A stretch of DNA of 49,922 bases from Terrisporobacter petrolearius (GCF_020748185.1 NZ_JAHZMO010000024.1:1-49922); one strand, 5' to 3'; positions 16,342 to 24,956 are shown, counted from the first letter of the stretch. The notes: a model not told the origin generated them from the letters alone. Translations and numbers: made by a program.

Positions 16342-16800
16342 TTATATATCTCCTTCTGATTCTATTATTTCATCTAAATAGTTATTAAATTTTATTAAGA
16401 AGCTAGCTACAATTTCTTGGTCTTGTTTAGTTATGTTTTTAAAAAACTTATTATTTCTTTCTTCCCACTGCTTATGTTTTATTTCATGATATTTGTATAA
16501 TCCTTCCCCGAATTCTGTTAACTTAAAATATATTTCTTTATCATTCTCAGGCTTTTTATATTTATCGATAAGGTTATTGTTCAAAAGTTTTTTGCACAAT
16601 TTACTTATTGCACCTCTAGTCATATTCATACTTTGAGATATTTTAGTAACATTAGGATCTTTTATTTTTCCTATAAAATCTAAACAATGTATTTCTGAAA
16701 CTCCATAATTTTCATATTCACCTTTAAATGCTAATTTTCCTAGAGTTTCTTCCTTTTCATATATATTTTTTAAACTCTTCATAATAATATTAATATCCAC
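16342..16800 (-). CDS. MarR family transcriptional regulator
   Basis: 152 residues with the MarR winged helix: VSEIHCLDFIGKIKDPNVT, ISQSMNMTRGAISKLCKKLL (recognition helix) and KPENDKEIYFKLTEFGEGLY (wing). The GTG start has a perfect AAAGGAGG site. It is the first gene of a two-gene unit with the cyclase-family enzyme and probably senses that enzyme's substrate. The upstream region (16801-16943) must contain its promoter and operator, but no clear palindrome stands out. Confidence 0.88.
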   Translation of the reverse strand: MDINIIMKSLKNIYEKEETLGKLAFKGEYENYGVSEIHCLDFIGKIKDPNVTKISQSMNMTRGAISKLCKKLLNNNLIDKYKKPENDKEIYFKLTEFGEGLYKYHEIKHKQWEERNNKFFKNITKQDQEIVASFLIKFNNYLDEIIESEGDI

Positions 16801-16943
16801 TTAAAAAACCTCCTTTAGGGTTCTAACTAAACAATATTTATAGTTTTTTGTTTCCTCAGAAATAATATTATAATATTTTTGTTTCCTTGTCAACATTTTC
16901 CAACTCAATTTATTGCCTAAATCTCGTAATTTTATATAACCCC

Positions 16944-16977
16944 AAAAAAGCTATTGAAATCATTCCATAGCTTTTTT
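16944..16977. terminator. Hairpin terminator
   Basis: Perfect stem aaaaaagctat with atagctttttt. T runs flank on both strands. It lies between the MarR gene and the Cys-rich gene. Confidence 0.75.
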
Positions 16978-17084
16978 GAGTATTGCATTTTAATTATACA
17001 AATTTAGTAAAAACCTCACTTATTTATGATAAAGTTCATTGCTATTTATTCCAAACGCTCTAAAAAATATAGAATATATGTAAA

Positions 17085-17114
17085 GAGGACTATAAAATTT
17101 GTTTTATAGTCCTC
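17085..17114 (-). terminator. Hairpin terminator after the Cys-rich repeat gene
   Basis: Perfect stem gaggactataaaa with ttttatagtcctc and a 4-base loop, about 135-170 bases past the end of the repeat protein. Confidence 0.65.
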
Positions 17115-17281
17115 CATAAATTTAATTATTATTTTTTATACAATTACATTTTTAATCACAATAGATTTTTATATATTTTCATCGAATTTATACTAAAGAC
17201 GCTTGAATGTCAATAATAAAATTGAATCTATTAAAATAATCGTCAACTCAAGTAGTTGTTCCACAAGCTAAATGAAAACTT

Positions 17282-17761
17282 TTACCAGCGCTCTTTTTTG
17301 CATCTACAATCATCATCATCATGTTTTTTACATTCACAATAACATTCACACTCATGTTTTTTGCGTCCACAATCATCATCATATTTTTTACACTCACACT
17401 CATGTTTTTTGCATCTACAGTCATCATCATCATGTTTTTTGCATTCGCAATGACATTCACACTCATGTTTTTTGCGTCCACAATCATCATCATCATGTTT
17501 TTTACATTCACACTCATGCTTTTTGCATCTACAGTCATCATCATCATGTTTTTTGCATTCGCAATGACATTCACAATGACACTCACACTCATGTTTTTTG
17601 CGTCCACAATCATCATCATCATGTTTTTTACATTCACATTCATGTTTTTTGCATTTACAATCATCATCATCATATTTTTTGTATTTACAATCACAGTCCA
17701 TCTCTCTACCTCCTCTATAATCATAATTATCTTCTATACCTCTATAACTTTTAAACATCAT
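17282..17761 (-). CDS. Repetitive Cys/Asp/His/Lys-rich protein, candidate metal-binding or spore-coat protein
   Basis: 159 residues, almost entirely repeats of KKHDDDDC(R/G)(C/R) and KKHECEC. The long period is 114-126 bases (38-42 residues), with extra HCEC inserts. The N-terminus (MMFKSYRGIEDNYDYRGG) is non-repetitive and Tyr-rich. AGGAGTG precedes the ATG. The composition suggests metal binding and disulphide cross-linking, as in spore-coat or exosporium proteins. The frame ends at KERW, but removing one A from the A6 run near 17293-17298 would continue it as SAGKSFHLACGTTT to TGA at 17248, which looks like a natural tail. Other open frames here (poly-Met or poly-His) are shadows. Confidence 0.7.
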   Translation of the reverse strand: MMFKSYRGIEDNYDYRGGREMDCDCKYKKYDDDDCKCKKHECECKKHDDDDCGRKKHECECHCECHCECKKHDDDDCRCKKHECECKKHDDDDCGRKKHECECHCECKKHDDDDCRCKKHECECKKYDDDCGRKKHECECYCECKKHDDDDCRCKKERW

Positions 17762-17919
17762 TTTATATCACTCCTATATATTATATTGAGAGTCCTTTAT
17801 TGAGACCCTTAATGTAAGATATACATTTCCGACAAAAAAGTTCATATTTTTTGTATAATTTACATAATTTTTATTTTTCTTTTAGAGATGACATTATCTA
17901 AAAATATATTATTCTTTTC

Positions 17920-18102
17920 CTACCCATTATTTAAAACTGCATATAGTATTTCTTCTTTTGGATAAATAGCACCTTTAAATAAATCTAGCTCCTTAATAAT
18001 ATCTTGGATGCTTGATTTCTCATATCCATTTTCTACGAAAAGCTTATATGAAATTTCAATTATATTATCAACAATATTCTCTGAAACTTTATTTTTACTC
18101 AT
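17920..18102 (-). pseudogene. TetR family regulator, truncated
   Basis: 60 codons with the TetR DNA-binding domain: VDNIIEISYKLFVENGYEKS, then IQDIIKELDLFKGAIYPKEE. The usual HHFxSK motif after GAIY is deleted to a single Pro, and a TAG follows ILYAVLNNG. About 18 further codons remain in frame (EKNNIFLDNVISKRK) and then end. The ligand-binding domain is gone. The ATG has GGAGGTGTAAT, and an imperfect palindrome lies just upstream. Confidence 0.75.
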
Positions 18103-18116
18103 ATTACACCTCCAAG

Positions 18117-18129
18117 ACCAACGGTCGGT
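18117..18129. promoter_or_regulatory. Imperfect palindrome, likely TetR operator
   Basis: ACCAACGGTCGGT upstream of the broken TetR gene matches its own reverse complement at 10 of 13 positions. It resembles the ACCGAC(n)GTCGGT operators of autoregulated TetR proteins. It overlaps the likely leader of the gene. Confidence 0.45.
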
Positions 18130-18176
18130 ATGTAAAGTATAAGAATATGTTATGACTAATATTAATATTATTTATT

Positions 18177-18211
18177 AAAAAACCGCATCACTTACCTGTG
18201 ATACGGTTTTT
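18177..18211. terminator. Terminator of the AraC-GyrI gene (hairpin family 1)
   Basis: Arms aaaaccgcatcac and gtgatacggtttt around cttacct; one mismatch. T runs on both sides. It follows the stop at 18234. Confidence 0.8.
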
Positions 18212-18233
18212 CTTATCAACAATATTTTGTATT

Positions 18234-19121
18234 TTACTTTTCTATTATTGGAATATATATCTCCATAACAGTATCTTTTCTTCCATGACATCTCTCATCA
18301 TAAAACTCAAAATCCATCTTACTTTCATCAAATATATATTTGGTCTCTTTAAACCATTCTTTAAAAATATATTTCCAAGTTTCCTTTATTATTTTAGCAA
18401 ATTCCTTTTGCTTTGTATCATTTGATGTATCTACTGGTGGAGTTGTAAATACTGCATATGTTGCTTCAGGTATATCTATTGTCATCATATCATCTGTTAC
18501 ACGTTGAAAGTCATCAACTATAACCCCTAAAAGGTATATAGTTTCTCCATCTCCTTTTTTTGATGGTATACATAATCCTACCTCACCATGCTTTGGTGGT
18601 TCTAAGATCTTATACATTTTACTTTCTAAATTTTCTCCATTATAATTACTCCAAAATGAAGCAACATCTTTAGTGTAATTTCCATTGGAAATATTCGTCT
18701 TTATACCATATCCTGCAACTTTAAATGCAGGTCTTTTTACAATAATAGGATCCATAATATAACCTCCAATTTTATATATTGATTCTTTAGAAAAATAGCC
18801 ATCCATTCGTTTTATATATTGTGTAGGAGTAAATCCATATTCTTTTTTAAATGCTTTTGAAAATCCATTATGCGTATCAAATCCATACTCAATGGCTATA
18901 TCTATAATTCTATTTCCCTCAAATAGTTTTGCAGCTGCCAAGGATATTCTTCTTTTTTTCACATATTCCATTAAAGTTATTCCTTGATGAATATTAAATA
19001 TTCTACAAAAATGAAAAGTTGAATATCCACATTTATTGGCTATTAATTCTGGTGTTAAATCACCTTTTATATTTTCTTCAATAAATTCAATACATTGTGA
19101 TATCACATTACTATAATTCAA
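18234..19121 (-). CDS. AraC family regulator with GyrI-like effector domain
   Basis: 295 residues. Two helix-turn-helix motifs occupy residues 5-105 (LTPELIANKCGYSTFHFCRI and IIDIAIEYGFDTHNGFSKAF, with KKEYGFTPTQYIK). The C-terminal half (about 118-295) is a GyrI-like small-molecule domain (VKRPAFKVAGYGIKTNIS, VGLCIPSKKGDGETIYLLGV, VMEIYIPI). This is the Rob/BmrR-like multidrug sensor architecture. It starts with TTG after AGTAGG. No exporter is adjacent. Upstream, tcacgtga (19140-19147) and tacttaaagta (19149-19159) are palindromes that may be its own binding site. Confidence 0.88.
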   Translation of the reverse strand: MNYSNVISQCIEFIEENIKGDLTPELIANKCGYSTFHFCRIFNIHQGITLMEYVKKRRISLAAAKLFEGNRIIDIAIEYGFDTHNGFSKAFKKEYGFTPTQYIKRMDGYFSKESIYKIGGYIMDPIIVKRPAFKVAGYGIKTNISNGNYTKDVASFWSNYNGENLESKMYKILEPPKHGEVGLCIPSKKGDGETIYLLGVIVDDFQRVTDDMMTIDIPEATYAVFTTPPVDTSNDTKQKEFAKIIKETWKYIFKEWFKETKYIFDESKMDFEFYDERCHGRKDTVMEIYIPIIEK

Positions 19122-19221
19122 TTTGTATACCTACTTTCATCACGTGATACTTAAAGTATATCAACTATATTAAAGTTATATTGTTCCTATATTGCTAAGT
19201 TTATTTTTTAATATTTATATA

Positions 19222-19250
19222 AAAACCGTATCAATTTATGATACGGTTTT
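19222..19250. terminator. Terminator overlapping the 3' end of the SagB gene (hairpin family 1)
   Basis: Stem aaaaccgtatca with tgatacggtttt around atttA. The distal arm (19239-19250) encodes the last codons of the SagB-type gene, and the stop codon TAA lies at the edge of the loop. Confidence 0.85.
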
Positions 19251-20003
19251 CTTTTTCCCTGCTGCTGCAAGATATATTATAAATTCTTCATCTCCGTCTA
19301 ACTGTAAGATATTATCTACAGCCTCTTGGTCATATATGCCAATAGCACAAACACCCATATCCACAGATTCACCTGCTAAATAAAGATTTTGGCAAACATG
19401 ACCAATATCTATTAATATTTTTTTATGGGCTGAAATATCAAACTTCCACTCAGATCTATAAGGTGTTGTACTCCATGCAAAGGTAACAGCAGCTTTTTTT
19501 GCAAAATTAGGTACAAAAGGTTGATCTAGTGTAATCGCATCTATTTTACTATCAACATCTTCTAATTGAGACATGAATAATAGATTATGTTCTATTGGTA
19601 GATATCTATAAATTCCTTTTTGTAAACCATCCACATTCATGATGAATAAATAAGTTTCAAAAGAATGAGTTGCTCCACTACAAGGAACGGTTCTATATGT
19701 CATTCCTGATTTATTAGTACCAGTTATACCTTGAGTTGCCCATAAAAGATATGATAATTCTTCAAGACTAACTGATTCGTCACTATAAAACCTAGCACTT
19801 CTTCTATCCTTTATACATTCATAAATATTTAGTTTCTTTATAATGTCATCGCTTAAATCTGGCAAGTTTATTATCATTGAATTAGAATCATAAGGCTTAA
19901 CGCCTTCTGGTTGAGGTAATTTCTTCATTTTATCAGTTTTAATATTTTTGAATTCATTAAAATTGGATTTTAAAAAACTTCTTTCTTTTTCGTATCTTCC
20001 CAT
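19236..20003 (-). CDS. SagB/ThcOx-type FMN nitroreductase family oxidoreductase
   Basis: 255 residues. Family marks are CIKDRRSARFYSDESVSLEE (FMN-phosphate-binding Arg residues), LSYLLWATQGITG, YRTVPCSGATHSFETYLFIM, GIYRYLPIEHNLL, and the C-terminal DIGHVCQNLYLAGESVDMGV with a final beta strand. SagB-type enzymes oxidise azolines to azoles in peptide natural products, but many stand-alone members have other, unknown roles. No cyclodehydratase or precursor is nearby, so an azole-forming role is not supported. The start has TTAAGGAGAAAAT. The final residues (KKKTVS) are encoded by a terminator arm. Confidence 0.85.
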   Translation of the reverse strand: MGRYEKERSFLKSNFNEFKNIKTDKMKKLPQPEGVKPYDSNSMIINLPDLSDDIIKKLNIYECIKDRRSARFYSDESVSLEELSYLLWATQGITGTNKSGMTYRTVPCSGATHSFETYLFIMNVDGLQKGIYRYLPIEHNLLFMSQLEDVDSKIDAITLDQPFVPNFAKKAAVTFAWSTTPYRSEWKFDISAHKKILIDIGHVCQNLYLAGESVDMGVCAIGIYDQEAVDNILQLDGDEEFIIYLAAAGKKKTVS

Positions 20004-20135
20004 TTTATTTTCTCCTTAATTTTGTTTCTCACAAATAAATGTACCATAATATGTGAAAAATTTATGTAACTTACGTTACAAATAGCAAATTTTAAGAATA
20101 CGTTAAAGCAGACTTGCAATACACTAATTACACAT

Positions 20136-20165
20136 AAAAAGACTAGCTTAATACTAGTCTTTTTT
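20136..20165 (-). terminator. Terminator of the Bce-type operon
   Basis: Perfect stem aaaaagactag with ctagtcttttt, loop cttaata. It lies 18 bases after the histidine kinase stop. Confidence 0.85.
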
Positions 20166-20182
20166 ATACATATTCTTTTATG

Positions 20183-21208
20183 TTATACAATTGGAAATAA
20201 TAAAGATATTTCAAAACCATCTTTATATTGTGGTGAAACTACCATTTTTATATTTAAATTATCAGCCACTTGTTTTGCCAAATAAAGTCCCATTCCTGTT
20301 GATTGTTTTCTCTGTTGCCCTGCATCTCCTGTAAATCCTTTATCAAATAAAAAAGGTACATCATAAGATTTAATTCCTATTCCATTGTCTCTAATTGTAA
20401 GTATTATGTATTTACTTTCTTCATTAACTGTAGTAAATATTGATATGAAGAAATTCTCATCTTCCATATCTTTGTATTTTATAGCGTTGCTTAAAATCTG
20501 TCTCAAAATAAATAATAATCCTTTTTTATCTGAAAATACTTGTATATTTTTCACATTACTATTTATACTAATTTTTTGCTCATCTATTAATATTTTATAT
20601 TCATCAAGTAGATCTTCACATATTTCATCTAGCAATATATTAGAAAAAAGATAGTCTAAATGATCAGATTTGACTCTTGCATAATATAGCATCCTTTCAA
20701 TATCCTCTTGCATTTTTGTTCTTGCATATTCTAATCTTTTATATGTTGAAAGTGAAATTTCTTCTTTTCTGTTATCAAGAACAAATGTCATAAGTGATAA
20801 TGGTGTTTTTATTTCATGTGTCCATTTTTCTATATATTCTTCATATTCTTTTAAGTTTAAATATTGTTGCTTAATCAAATCATCTTTTTCACGTAGCTTT
20901 TCACCAATTGCACGAATTGTATTTTTTTCTTCATTAGAAAAAAAGCTAAGACATAGTTCTTCTTGCTTAATTTCTGAATTTCCTATAAAATTTAGTAGCT
21001 CTTGTTTCTTTCTTTTGTCCACATTGTAAACTTTAAATCCAACAAAACTATATAATATAATAGAACCAATTATTGTAGTTGGAAAAATATAAATAAAACC
21101 TTTAACATCCATAAGCCAAAGAAAAACACCAAACATAATGTTTAAAATACCTATTGTAACAATCCATATTTTATATTTTGATAACATGTTAAATAGTTTT
21201 CTAATCAT
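20183..21208 (-). CDS. Sensor histidine kinase, BceS type (intramembrane-sensing)
   Basis: 341 residues. Two membrane helices (about 14-34 and 38-58) have almost no external loop, which is the hallmark of BceS-like kinases that sense through the partner transporter. The H-box is WTHEIKTPLSLM; the ATP domain has NAIKYKDM, DNGIGI and STGMGLYLAKQVAD. It overlaps the response regulator gene by 8 bases, so translation is coupled. With the ABC transporter upstream it forms a Bce-type antimicrobial peptide detoxification module. The exact peptide cannot be read from sequence. Confidence 0.9.
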   Translation of the reverse strand: MIRKLFNMLSKYKIWIVTIGILNIMFGVFLWLMDVKGFIYIFPTTIIGSIILYSFVGFKVYNVDKRKKQELLNFIGNSEIKQEELCLSFFSNEEKNTIRAIGEKLREKDDLIKQQYLNLKEYEEYIEKWTHEIKTPLSLMTFVLDNRKEEISLSTYKRLEYARTKMQEDIERMLYYARVKSDHLDYLFSNILLDEICEDLLDEYKILIDEQKISINSNVKNIQVFSDKKGLLFILRQILSNAIKYKDMEDENFFISIFTTVNEESKYIILTIRDNGIGIKSYDVPFLFDKGFTGDAGQQRKQSTGMGLYLAKQVADNLNIKMVVSPQYKDGFEISLLFPIV

Positions 21209-21887
21209 TTTCTTTTCCCTCTACTGATACAAGATTATATCCTTTGCCTCTTACAGTCATAACTTCATACCTCATATTTAAATTCTTAATAGTCTTTTTC
21301 AATCTTGTCATATTAACTTGCAATGCATTTTCATCAATATAATCTGTTGTACCCCATAGTTTTTGAAAAAGCATATCCTTTGTAACAATATTCCCTTGAT
21401 TTGATAAAAGAAGTTCCATTATTTTTCCTTGATTCTCAGTTAATACAATAGATTTCTCATTAACATAAATGGTATAAGTCTGTAAATCTAATTTTACACC
21501 ATTTATTTCAAGAAAATAGTTCCTATCTTCATATCTACGAAGTAAATTAGAAATTCTGGCTAATAACCTATCTTTATTACATGGTTTTGTAAGATATTCA
21601 TCTGCTCCTAATCCTAGCGCGTGTAGCTCATCTTTTAGTTGATCTCTACTTGTTAAAATTAATATGGGTATTGTACTTTTCGTCTTAATTTCTTTACAAA
21701 TCTCAAAACCAGTTACTCCTGGCAAGTTTAAATCTAATAATACAAGGTCCGGAAATTCGTCTAAGATGTTTTCAGCTATATTTATGAAATTAGTAATACA
21801 ATAAGTATCATATCCATCCTTTTGCAATATGGATACAAGCTCTTCTCTCATAAATAATTCATCTTCAACTATAACAATCTTTTTCAT
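21201..21887 (-). CDS. OmpR-family response regulator, BceR type
   Basis: 228 residues. Receiver domain: IVIVEDELFMREEL, phospho-acceptor Asp in DLVLLDLNLPGVTG, Thr/Ser in ILILTSRDQ, and Lys in DEYLTKPC. The winged-helix output domain follows (residues about 125-225, LTENQGKIMELLLSNQGNIV, ALQVNMTRLKKTI, VRGKGYNL). AAAGGAGATT precedes the ATG at 21887; an ATG 24 bases upstream overlaps that site and is rejected. It probably activates the adjacent ABC transporter genes. Confidence 0.92.
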   Translation of the reverse strand: MKKIVIVEDELFMREELVSILQKDGYDTYCITNFINIAENILDEFPDLVLLDLNLPGVTGFEICKEIKTKSTIPILILTSRDQLKDELHALGLGADEYLTKPCNKDRLLARISNLLRRYEDRNYFLEINGVKLDLQTYTIYVNEKSIVLTENQGKIMELLLSNQGNIVTKDMLFQKLWGTTDYIDENALQVNMTRLKKTIKNLNMRYEVMTVRGKGYNLVSVEGKEND

Positions 21888-21936
21888 TTGAATCTCCTTT
21901 CTATTTTCCATTCCTTAGTATATCATTATATTTATC

Positions 21937-23997
21937 TTAATTGTCATCTCTTTTTATATCCATTAGTTCATATATGTGTTTATCACTCGTTTTCATTACA
22001 CAAATCATATAACTAAATTCTATCACACAAAGTATAATAACAGTAGTCACTGCAATTATCATTAATTCACTAATGTTACCTTTCATTGCTGTAGTAGAAA
22101 TACCTGAGAATAATCCTCTTATGCCAAATACACTTCCAATAGCTGCAACTAATATTGGAAGAGAGAAATACCATTTTATTTGTTTTCTTGATGACTTACG
22201 TAATTGATTATAGTTACATCCAATTCTAACCATTGTCTGATACCTTCTACTTGTGTTTTGTTGCTGCATTAAAAATTGTACTCCTATAACAGTATTAGCC
22301 ATAATTAAAAATATCACTGCCAGATAAATTGTTGTATAAGTAGCTGCTACTGTATAGAATAATTGTCTTCCCATATTTTGTAGATAACTTTCATACTCTA
22401 AGTTTGTTTTATCAAGCAATTGATTTACATGTCTAATTGATTGCATTAATCCTTTCTCTTTTACAACATGGTCCTTTAGCGTTGCATTCCAATAAGAAGT
22501 ACTATCTCCCCTTGTAAGTATGTCAAATTGTTTATCTGGAACTATAAATGCGTAACTAATATGTATGGAACTTTCTGCAACTATATTATCTTGATAAAGC
22601 TTATCTACAAGGTCAAATTGTTTATCCTCTATTTCTACGCTTATATTTTTCTTTAGTGCATTATTTATAATTTCTGCTGATTTTCCAAATGAAAACTCTA
22701 AACCGTTAAATAAAGCTGCTTGATTATCTTTAAGTCTAATAGGTTCTTTTCCCGCTGCTATCAATATTTTATTATATCCTGATAAAGAAAACAAAAATGG
22801 TTCTGTGAAATTTCCTAAGCTATTTAATAAGTTCTCTTTGTCTTTAGACTCTTTCTCCTTTTTAATGGCATCTATTAGTTTTTCTACAGAAAAATCAGCT
22901 TCCTCATTTAAATCATCACCTTTATGATATAAATCTCCTACTTTAACATCAAAAACTTCATTAATATAGTCTTTTATTTCAAACTTATTTAACTCTTTTT
23001 TTATTTCTTTTTCATCTCCTGTAAAGGTATAATCTAGAACATGTTCATTTTTTGAACTAGAGTTAAAAGTCACTGAAATTCCATAACCAAAACAACAAAG
23101 CGCTATTAAAACTAGTAAAGATGAAATTACTAAAGAATTTGATTTATAAAACGCATTTTCTTGTAACTGTCTAAAAGTAAATACTTCTAAACCATTTTTA
23201 TTTTTTCTATTTTTAAGGATAATTTCAAATAGTACTACCATACCATGGAATATAAGAAAAGTTCCGCCTATGCCCAAAACAACAGTAATTCCCATAGACT
23301 CCATAGATTGCCATGCGTATCCATTAATAGATAGTCCATAAGCAATAAATAGTAATGCAATTCCCAGTAATAGTTTTATTGTAGTAAATAATTTATTATG
23401 AACCTTGTGTTTTTTCTCTTGAGACTGCAATATTAGTTTATCTATATCTTTTTTTGCTATACTTCCACTTAATATCAACAGAGCAACTAATCTAATAAGA
23501 AGAAAACCTAAAACTGTCCATAATACTGCCTCTATAGAAAAGGAAAATCTATGTCCTATAATACCTATACCTACAACCCTAGCTGTAATCATACTAATCA
23601 TTTCTGAAATAAAAATAGATATGGGAATTCCAATAAGCAAAGATAACATACTGTTGTAAATTTCTTCCATTAAAAGCATTAAAAATAATTTCTTTCGACG
23701 CATTCCTAACATTAAATACATTCCTAATTCATGACTTCTTCTTTCTAACTGATATTTTCCAGCAAAGTATACTAAGAAAAATAAAATAAATAATGAAACT
23801 GCATATAAAACAGGTGTTAATAATAATAAACGATTTATTGCATCACTTTCCATTTCTTTTAAAAAGATTATTACATCTTGATTTTCCAGTGACAAAATAA
23901 TATAAAATGCTATTATTGACACAATCAAGGAAACGAAAAACATTCCATTTTCTTTTCTATTTCGTTTGCTATTTTTCTTCACTAAATCAAAGAACAT
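21937..23997 (-). CDS. ABC transporter permease, BceB/VraG type
   Basis: About 686 residues with ten membrane helices and a large external domain between helices 7 and 8 (about residues 310-530, starting VTFNSSSKNEHVLDYTFTGD). This is the BceB arrangement. The FtsX-like core shows YQLERRSHELGMYLMLGMRR and, near the end, QQNTSRRYQTMVRIGCNYNQ. The ATG at 23997 follows GGGGGAGG. It overlaps the end of the ATPase gene by 11 bases. The external domain binds or senses the target peptide or lipid complex (bacitracin-like or lantibiotic), and the protein also signals to the kinase. Confidence 0.9.
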   Translation of the reverse strand: MFFDLVKKNSKRNRKENGMFFVSLIVSIIAFYIILSLENQDVIIFLKEMESDAINRLLLLTPVLYAVSLFILFFLVYFAGKYQLERRSHELGMYLMLGMRRKKLFLMLLMEEIYNSMLSLLIGIPISIFISEMISMITARVVGIGIIGHRFSFSIEAVLWTVLGFLLIRLVALLILSGSIAKKDIDKLILQSQEKKHKVHNKLFTTIKLLLGIALLFIAYGLSINGYAWQSMESMGITVVLGIGGTFLIFHGMVVLFEIILKNRKNKNGLEVFTFRQLQENAFYKSNSLVISSLLVLIALCCFGYGISVTFNSSSKNEHVLDYTFTGDEKEIKKELNKFEIKDYINEVFDVKVGDLYHKGDDLNEEADFSVEKLIDAIKKEKESKDKENLLNSLGNFTEPFLFSLSGYNKILIAAGKEPIRLKDNQAALFNGLEFSFGKSAEIINNALKKNISVEIEDKQFDLVDKLYQDNIVAESSIHISYAFIVPDKQFDILTRGDSTSYWNATLKDHVVKEKGLMQSIRHVNQLLDKTNLEYESYLQNMGRQLFYTVAATYTTIYLAVIFLIMANTVIGVQFLMQQQNTSRRYQTMVRIGCNYNQLRKSSRKQIKWYFSLPILVAAIGSVFGIRGLFSGISTTAMKGNISELMIIAVTTVIILCVIEFSYMICVMKTSDKHIYELMDIKRDDN

Positions 23998-24763
23998 TTG
24001 CACTTCCTCCCCCTAACTGCGCCATTACCGAAATAATTCTTTTGTAGAATTCCTGTTGTGATTCTTCTGTAACTTTTCTTCTAAGTTCATGGAAAACTTG
24101 TCCATCTTGAATAAATAAAATCCTTGAACAGTAACTTGCTGCATTTACATCATGAGTTACCATTAAAATAGTTGCATTTTGTTCTTCATTTAAACCAGAA
24201 AGCTTTTCCATTAATAATTTTGCATTTTTTGAATCCAGTGCTCCTGTTGGCTCATCAGCAAGAACTACTTCAGGATTTAGAATTAATGCTCTAGCAGCTG
24301 CCACACGTTGTTTTTGTCCTCCTGACATTTCAGATGGGAACTTCGTCATTACCTCTTCAATTTCTAAATATTTTACAATCTCATCAATTCTTTTTTCATC
24401 TTCTTTTCCCATCATATTATGAATTGCAATAGGTAACATAATATTTTCTCTAGCATTTAAATTATCAATTAACTCAAAGTTCTGAAATAAATATCCAATA
24501 TAATTTCCTCTATAGTCAGCTAATTTATTTCCTTTAAAACTTGCTATATCCTCTCCCTTAAGAAGAATTTTCCCTTCTGTTGGACTAGTACTTGTTGCAA
24601 TACAATTTAACAGTGTTGTCTTTCCTGACCCACTACTTCCCATAATTCCAACAAACTCTCCATCTATAATTTGAAATGTAATACCATCTATAGCCTTTGT
24701 AATATTGTCTTTTTTTCCATAGTATTTTTTTAGAGATTGTACCTCTAATATCTTTTTCGCCAT
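23987..24763 (-). CDS. ABC transporter ATPase, BceA type
   Basis: 258 residues. Walker A GSSGSGKTT, Q-loop YLFQNFELID, signature MSGGQKQRVAAARAL, Walker B VVLADEPTGALDS and H-loop VTHDVNAA are all present. It is the first gene of the four-gene Bce-type operon. AAAAGGAGAAAG precedes the ATG. Gene order ATPase, permease, response regulator, kinase differs from the regulator-first order of the Bacillus bce locus and is often seen in Clostridia. The target is probably a cell-wall-active peptide. Confidence 0.93.
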   Translation of the reverse strand: MAKKILEVQSLKKYYGKKDNITKAIDGITFQIIDGEFVGIMGSSGSGKTTLLNCIATSTSPTEGKILLKGEDIASFKGNKLADYRGNYIGYLFQNFELIDNLNARENIMLPIAIHNMMGKEDEKRIDEIVKYLEIEEVMTKFPSEMSGGQKQRVAAARALILNPEVVLADEPTGALDSKNAKLLMEKLSGLNEEQNATILMVTHDVNAASYCSRILFIQDGQVFHELRRKVTEESQQEFYKRIISVMAQLGGGSANVL

Positions 24764-24924
24764 TTTTTACTTTCTCCTTTTTATGAACTGTGATATATTT
24801 TTTACTGCTCAACTTTTTAATTTTTAAATTGATACTTTTTACTAGGTTTTTATTTAAGTTTATTATACAAAACAATAATCATATATAATACTTACAGTTT
24901 ATGAAAGGTTTGTCTATAAATTAT

Positions 24925-24956
24925 AAAACCGTATCACTTACTTGTGATACGGTTTT
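24925..24956. terminator. Terminator of the radical SAM gene (hairpin family 1)
   Basis: Perfect arms aaaaccgtatcac and gtgatacggtttt around ttactt. Lies after the stop at 25012, with T runs on both strands. Confidence 0.85.

Noticed and set aside
17282..17761. A CRISPR array, suggested by regularly recurring motifs
   Set aside because: The repeats are coding, of uneven spacing, and the sequences between them are also repeats, not unique spacers.
17272..17803. Plus-strand frames rich in His (HHHH) or Ile/Phe and a minus-strand poly-Met frame over the Cys-rich gene
   Set aside because: They are shadows of the repeated codons in the minus-strand Cys/Asp/Lys frame; only that frame has a ribosome site and balanced composition.
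24633..24875. An 80-codon minus-strand frame overlapping the start of the ABC ATPase
   Set aside because: It is a different frame of the ATPase gene's 5' end with no site; the ATPase has all motifs.
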